Positions 4,955 through 7,369 of a DNA stretch of 7,369 nucleotides are shown here, one piece after another. The translations under genes and the position numbers were made by a program. Numbering within the stretch: the first letter of the stretch is position 1; each line of letters begins with the position of its first letter. Source of the stretch: Lachnospiraceae bacterium UBA4711 (GTDB lineage Bacteria > Bacillota > Clostridia > Lachnospirales > Lachnospiraceae); NCBI GenBank assembly GCA_002404515.1, contig DHJV01000135.1, forward strand, positions 1 to 7,369, given 5' to 3'. Below the pieces are notes generated by a model, which saw only the letters and a list, made by a program, of their open reading frames with translations, was not told the DNA's origin and ran no database searches.

Positions 4955-5029
4955 ATGGTATATATTGATATTGTTCAAGATGGCTCATTTATCATATTCG
5001 CGTATATATACGATGCTTTACAATGGTGA
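4955..5029 (+). CDS. 24-aa ORF with strong ribosome binding site
   Basis: AAAGGAG (4943-4949) lies 5 nt before the ATG at 4955, and the frame reads MVYIDIVQDGSFIIFAYIYD, then ALQW and TGA (5027-5029). The product is hydrophobic and Tyr/Ile-rich. The same frame stays open after the stop from GGC 5030 to TAG 5096-5098 (21 to 22 further codons), so this may be a 46-codon gene broken by a nonsense change, the 5' remnant of a longer gene, or a true small protein. A perfect palindrome CGTATATATACG (5001-5012) lies inside it. No similarity is recognised. Confidence 0.4.
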   Translation: MVYIDIVQDGSFIIFAYIYDALQW

Positions 5030-5099
5030 GGCGCTCCCTTTACATACGGTTGCCGCATGGGGATAAAAAGAAAGGGTATGTTATCGACAGAAGAATAGC

Positions 5100-5141
5100 A
5101 AAAAGTAAAGGGGAACGATTTTTCGTTCCCCTTTACTTTTT
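5100..5141. terminator. Bidirectional Rho-independent terminator, 18-bp perfect stem
   Basis: AAAAAGTAAAGGGGAACG (5100-5117) is perfectly complementary to 5124-5141, with the loop ATTTTT (5118-5123). The A-rich outer left arm and T-rich outer right arm give a U-tract on either transcript. It begins one base past the citrate synthase stop codon on the minus strand and also ends plus-strand transcription from the small-gene cassette, insulating the two convergent units. Confidence 0.93.
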
Positions 5142-5142
5142 C

Positions 5143-6507
5143 TTACCGATCTGCAATCGGTGTATATGCCCGGTTCTCCGCAATCGACTTGTAAGCCGGA
5201 CGGATGATCTTGTTGACGTTGATCAGCTCCTCGATACGGTGTGCGCTCCAGCCGGCGATACGGGCAACGGCGAACATCGGTGTAAAGAGTTCTTCCGGCA
5301 GACCAAGCATGGTGTAGACGAAGCCGCTGTAGAAATCGACATTCGGGCTGACACCCTTGTAGATCTTACGTTTGTCTGCGATGACTTCCTTCGCGATCTC
5401 GGCAACATCCATATAAAGCTTGTATTCTTTCTCCTTGTGCTTTTCTTCGGACAGTTTCCCGACGAAGGACTGGAAGATATTCGCACGTGGATCGGAGATC
5501 GAGTAAACCGCATGTCCCATTCCGTAGATCAGTCCGGAACGGTCGAATGCTTTCTTGTCCAGAATATCACACAGATACTGGCGGATCTCATCCTTGTCAT
5601 TCCAATCATGGACATGTGCCTTTAGGTCATCAAACATCCGTTTTACCTTGACATTGGCGCCGCCGTGCTTTGGCCCCTTCAAAGAGCAGAGAGACGCAGC
5701 AACCGAAGAGTAGGTATCTGTACCGGAGGAAGTAACAACGTGCGTCGTAAATGTGGAGTTGTTACCACCGCCATGCTCAGCATGGAGCACAAGTGCCAGG
5801 TCGAGTACCTTTGCCTCGGTGTCTGTATAGGATTTATCCTGACGCAGGAGTCGCAGGATATTCTCGGCGGTAGAAAGCTCCGGCTTTGGCTGGTGGATGT
5901 AAAGTCCCTTTCCGAGATCGTAATGGCGGTATGCCAGATACGAGTACACAGCAAGTGCCGGGAAGTTTGCAATCAACTCAATGCTCTGACGAAGAACATT
6001 CGGGATGCTGATATCCAACGTGTTTGTATCGTAAGAACTAAGAGCCAGGATATTTTTCGCAAGCGCATTCATGATATCCGGTGTTGGAGTCTTTAAGATA
6101 ATGTCTCTTGCAAAATGATGTGGCAGCTTCCGGTAAGAACCAAGCAGTGTGTTGAAATCTGCAAGTTCCTTTTTGTTTGGCAGTTCGCCGAAGAGCAGGA
6201 GATAGACCGTTTCCTCAAATCCAAACCGTTTCTCAGAGGTAAATCCTTTTACCAGATCGTAGATGTTGATACCGCGGTAGTAGAGCTGTCCATCAATCGG
6301 AACGGTGACACCATTTACCTCCTCAGAGGAGATGATAGTCGAGATTTCGGTCAGTCCGGTCAGGACACCTTTACCATCTAAGTCACGAAGTCCGCGCTTT
6401 ACCTGATATTTTGTATACAATTCGGGATCAATCACATCGTGTCCTTCACATAATTTGGCGAGACGCTCAAATTCCGGTGTGACTGCTGAAAATTCCTGTT
6501 GATTCAT
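5143..6507 (-). CDS. gltA: Citrate synthase (454 aa)
   Basis: It condenses acetyl-CoA and oxaloacetate into citrate in the cytoplasm, feeding 2-oxoglutarate and glutamate synthesis in anaerobes. All core motifs are present in order: LHAEHGGGNNSTFT (His242, His245), GPKHGGAN with catalytic His281, GMGHAVYSISDPRA with His332 and Arg341, NVDFYSG with catalytic Asp391, and RIAGWSAH with Arg416. The first motif reads AEHGGG where the E. coli-type enzyme has ADHEQN, marking a divergent subgroup. The protein is slightly longer than E. coli GltA because of about 35 extra N-terminal residues. A methylcitrate synthase cannot be excluded, but the length and lack of prp neighbours favour citrate synthase. 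The start has AAGGAAG 7 nt upstream (6515-6521 on the complementary strand). It is monocistronic here: terminator immediately downstream and its own promoter at 6672-6700. Confidence 0.96.
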   Translation of the reverse strand: MNQQEFSAVTPEFERLAKLCEGHDVIDPELYTKYQVKRGLRDLDGKGVLTGLTEISTIISSEEVNGVTVPIDGQLYYRGINIYDLVKGFTSEKRFGFEETVYLLLFGELPNKKELADFNTLLGSYRKLPHHFARDIILKTPTPDIMNALAKNILALSSYDTNTLDISIPNVLRQSIELIANFPALAVYSYLAYRHYDLGKGLYIHQPKPELSTAENILRLLRQDKSYTDTEAKVLDLALVLHAEHGGGNNSTFTTHVVTSSGTDTYSSVAASLCSLKGPKHGGANVKVKRMFDDLKAHVHDWNDKDEIRQYLCDILDKKAFDRSGLIYGMGHAVYSISDPRANIFQSFVGKLSEEKHKEKEYKLYMDVAEIAKEVIADKRKIYKGVSPNVDFYSGFVYTMLGLPEELFTPMFAVARIAGWSAHRIEELINVNKIIRPAYKSIAENRAYTPIADR

Positions 6508-6643
6508 GTATTCACTTCCTTACTTGATATTCTTTATGATGCATTGCAGACGCTGTAACTATAGAAGCGGTACAAAGCAATAAGTATATGCCGATAGATA
6601 ATGACACAGTCTGATAATTGCACATACATGATATATGAGCATT

Positions 6644-6663
6644 TTATCACGATTTTGTGATAA
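6644..6663. promoter_or_regulatory. 20-bp palindrome at the citrate synthase transcription start
   Basis: TTATCAC (6644-6650) and GTGATAA (6657-6663) form a perfect 7-6-7 dyad. With the promoter at 6672-6700 it covers about +1 to +21 of the minus-strand transcript, a typical position for a repressor or roadblock site. The half-site does not match the sites of CcpC, Rex or CcpA that I know well enough to name a regulator. It could also act as a 5' mRNA hairpin. Confidence 0.5.
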
Positions 6664-6671
6664 CATATATT

Positions 6672-6700
6672 AGCATACTATAATTTCTAAATTTTGGCAA
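6672..6700 (-). promoter_or_regulatory. Citrate synthase promoter
   Basis: Read on the minus strand, TTGCCA (complement of 6695-6700) and TATGCT (complement of 6672-6677) are separated by 17 bp, each one or two bases from the sigma-A consensus. The start would be near 6665, giving a leader of about 157 nt. I see no known riboswitch or attenuator in that leader. Confidence 0.55.
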
Positions 6701-6710
6701 ACCATTTCCC

Positions 6711-6729
6711 GTGAACAAATTGTGAACAA
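6711..6729 (+). repeat. Direct repeat GTGAACAA with 11-bp period
   Basis: GTGAACAA occurs at 6711-6718 and again at 6722-6729, separated by ATT. One helical turn apart, the two copies would face the same side of DNA. They lie upstream of the citrate synthase -35 box and could be an activator site for it, or chance in an AT-rich spacer. Confidence 0.35.
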
Positions 6730-6833
6730 TATACAAAAAATGTAAATTGAATATAAAATACATTGAATAATACGGCAAAATAGGACGGAAACAGAGATTT
6801 TTCTGAAAAATTTGGAAAAATCGAGAAAAGTTA

Positions 6834-6862
6834 TTGAAAATTTTTATTAGGTATATTAGAAT
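6834..6862 (+). promoter_or_regulatory. Promoter of the elongation factor P gene
   Basis: TTGAAA (6834-6839) and TAGAAT (6857-6862) are separated by exactly 17 bp, each one base from the sigma-A consensus. The predicted start near 6869 gives a leader of about 50 nt. The stretch 6730-6833 upstream is AT-rich and I see no gene in it. Confidence 0.7.
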
Positions 6863-6920
6863 GACATAGATACTGAATGTATTTAATTTCGAACGTATAT
6901 GTTATTTTAGGAGGATAATT

Positions 6921-7369
6921 ATGGAAGCAAGTGATTTCAGAAATGGTGTGACTTTTGTATGTGATGGTCAGCCTTGTCAGGTAATAGAGTTTCAGCATGT
7001 AAAGCCAGGTAAGGGTGCTGCGTTCGTTCGTACAAAGTATAAGAATATTATTACAGGTGCAATCAGAGAGACAAGTTTTAACCCTACAGCAAAGTTCGAT
7101 TCTGCATACATCGAGCGTAAGGATATGGACTACTCTTACAGAGATGGTAACCTGTATTACTTCATGGATCAGGAGACATTTGAGATGATTCCTGTTGATG
7201 AGAGCGTTGTTGGTGACGCTATGAAGTTTGTCAAGGAAGGTATGACATGTAAGATCTCTATCTACGAAGGAAATGTATTTGCAGTAGAAGGTCCGGATTT
7301 CGTAGAGCTTGAGATTACAGAGTGTGAGCCAGGTGTGGCAGGAAATACAGCTACAAACGCTACAAAGCC
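6921..7369 (+). CDS. efp: Elongation factor P, 5' part (149 codons, cut by window end)
   Basis: EF-P binds the ribosome between the P and E sites and relieves stalling at consecutive prolines. The start ATG has AGGAGG (6909-6914) 6 nt upstream. The KOW-like N-terminal domain (MEASDFRNGVTFVCDGQPCQ) carries the loop HVKPGKGAAF, whose tip Lys31 is equivalent to the modified Lys34 of E. coli EF-P. The first OB domain shows YFMDQETFEMI and the signature FVELEITECEPGVAGNTATN is present near the end. Complete EF-P proteins are about 185 aa, so roughly 36 residues lie beyond the window. No lysine-modification enzyme gene is seen nearby. Confidence 0.97.
   Translation, partial: MEASDFRNGVTFVCDGQPCQVIEFQHVKPGKGAAFVRTKYKNIITGAIRETSFNPTAKFDSAYIERKDMDYSYRDGNLYYFMDQETFEMIPVDESVVGDAMKFVKEGMTCKISIYEGNVFAVEGPDFVELEITECEPGVAGNTATNATK

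Noticed and set aside
3290..5029. Insertion sequence or transposon as carrier of the small-gene cassette
   Set aside because: No transposase, integrase, terminal inverted repeats or target duplication could be seen at the boundaries.
5023..5625. 200-aa plus-strand ORF beginning MVRRSLYIRL
   Set aside because: It runs through the perfect terminator stem and then antisense through the citrate synthase gene, and has no proper ribosome binding site.
5665..6381. Plus-strand ORFs of 88-143 aa within the citrate synthase region
   Set aside because: They are antisense to an unmistakable conserved enzyme and show no domain of their own.

Overview
The window looks like chromosomal DNA of a Firmicute in the Clostridia, most likely a Lachnospiraceae gut anaerobe. 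This rests on strong AGGAGG-type ribosome binding sites, frequent GTG/TTG starts, the style of the citrate synthase and elongation factor P (EF-P) proteins, and a stand-alone FakA-type middle domain. I recognise the families; the genus is a guess.

Layout. Positions 1-283 are non-coding: a purine-rich stretch with duplicated blocks and two hairpins (1-130), then three copies of a 20-bp palindrome, the last overlapping the -35 box of a good promoter (131-241). This region drives a tight three-gene operon (293-1401): an uncharacterised 246-aa protein with two C-terminal membrane segments, a 71-aa XRE repressor-type regulator, and a 57-aa two-helix membrane protein. A 96-aa stand-alone FakA/YloV middle-domain protein (1522-1812) and a membrane-anchored lipase/esterase with a complete Ser-Asp-His triad (1876-3075) follow on the same strand. 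The lipase is followed by a hairpin and a Rho-independent terminator (3100-3185).

Positions 3290-5029 hold an AT-rich accessory cassette of very small, closely packed plus-strand genes. They are three orphan proteins (49, 83 and 89 aa), a 97-aa orphan, an MNT-type nucleotidyltransferase, a 13-codon ORF where its HEPN partner would be expected, a four-cysteine zinc-ribbon protein and a 24-aa ORF. The first gene is preceded by a hairpin that closely resembles the one after the lipase gene. The base composition, the orphan content and the apparently broken HEPN/MNT pair suggest horizontally acquired, partly decayed defence or toxin-antitoxin DNA.

Housekeeping sequence resumes at a perfect 18-bp bidirectional terminator (5100-5141). 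It separates the cassette from a convergent citrate synthase gene (5143-6507, minus strand). A divergent intergenic region (6508-6920) carries a citrate synthase promoter with a palindrome at the transcription start, and a consensus-like promoter for the EF-P gene (6921 onward, cut by the window end).

The least described parts are the palindrome-controlled XRE/membrane-protein operon and the small-gene cassette with its orphaned MNT gene. No function is known to me for most of their products.
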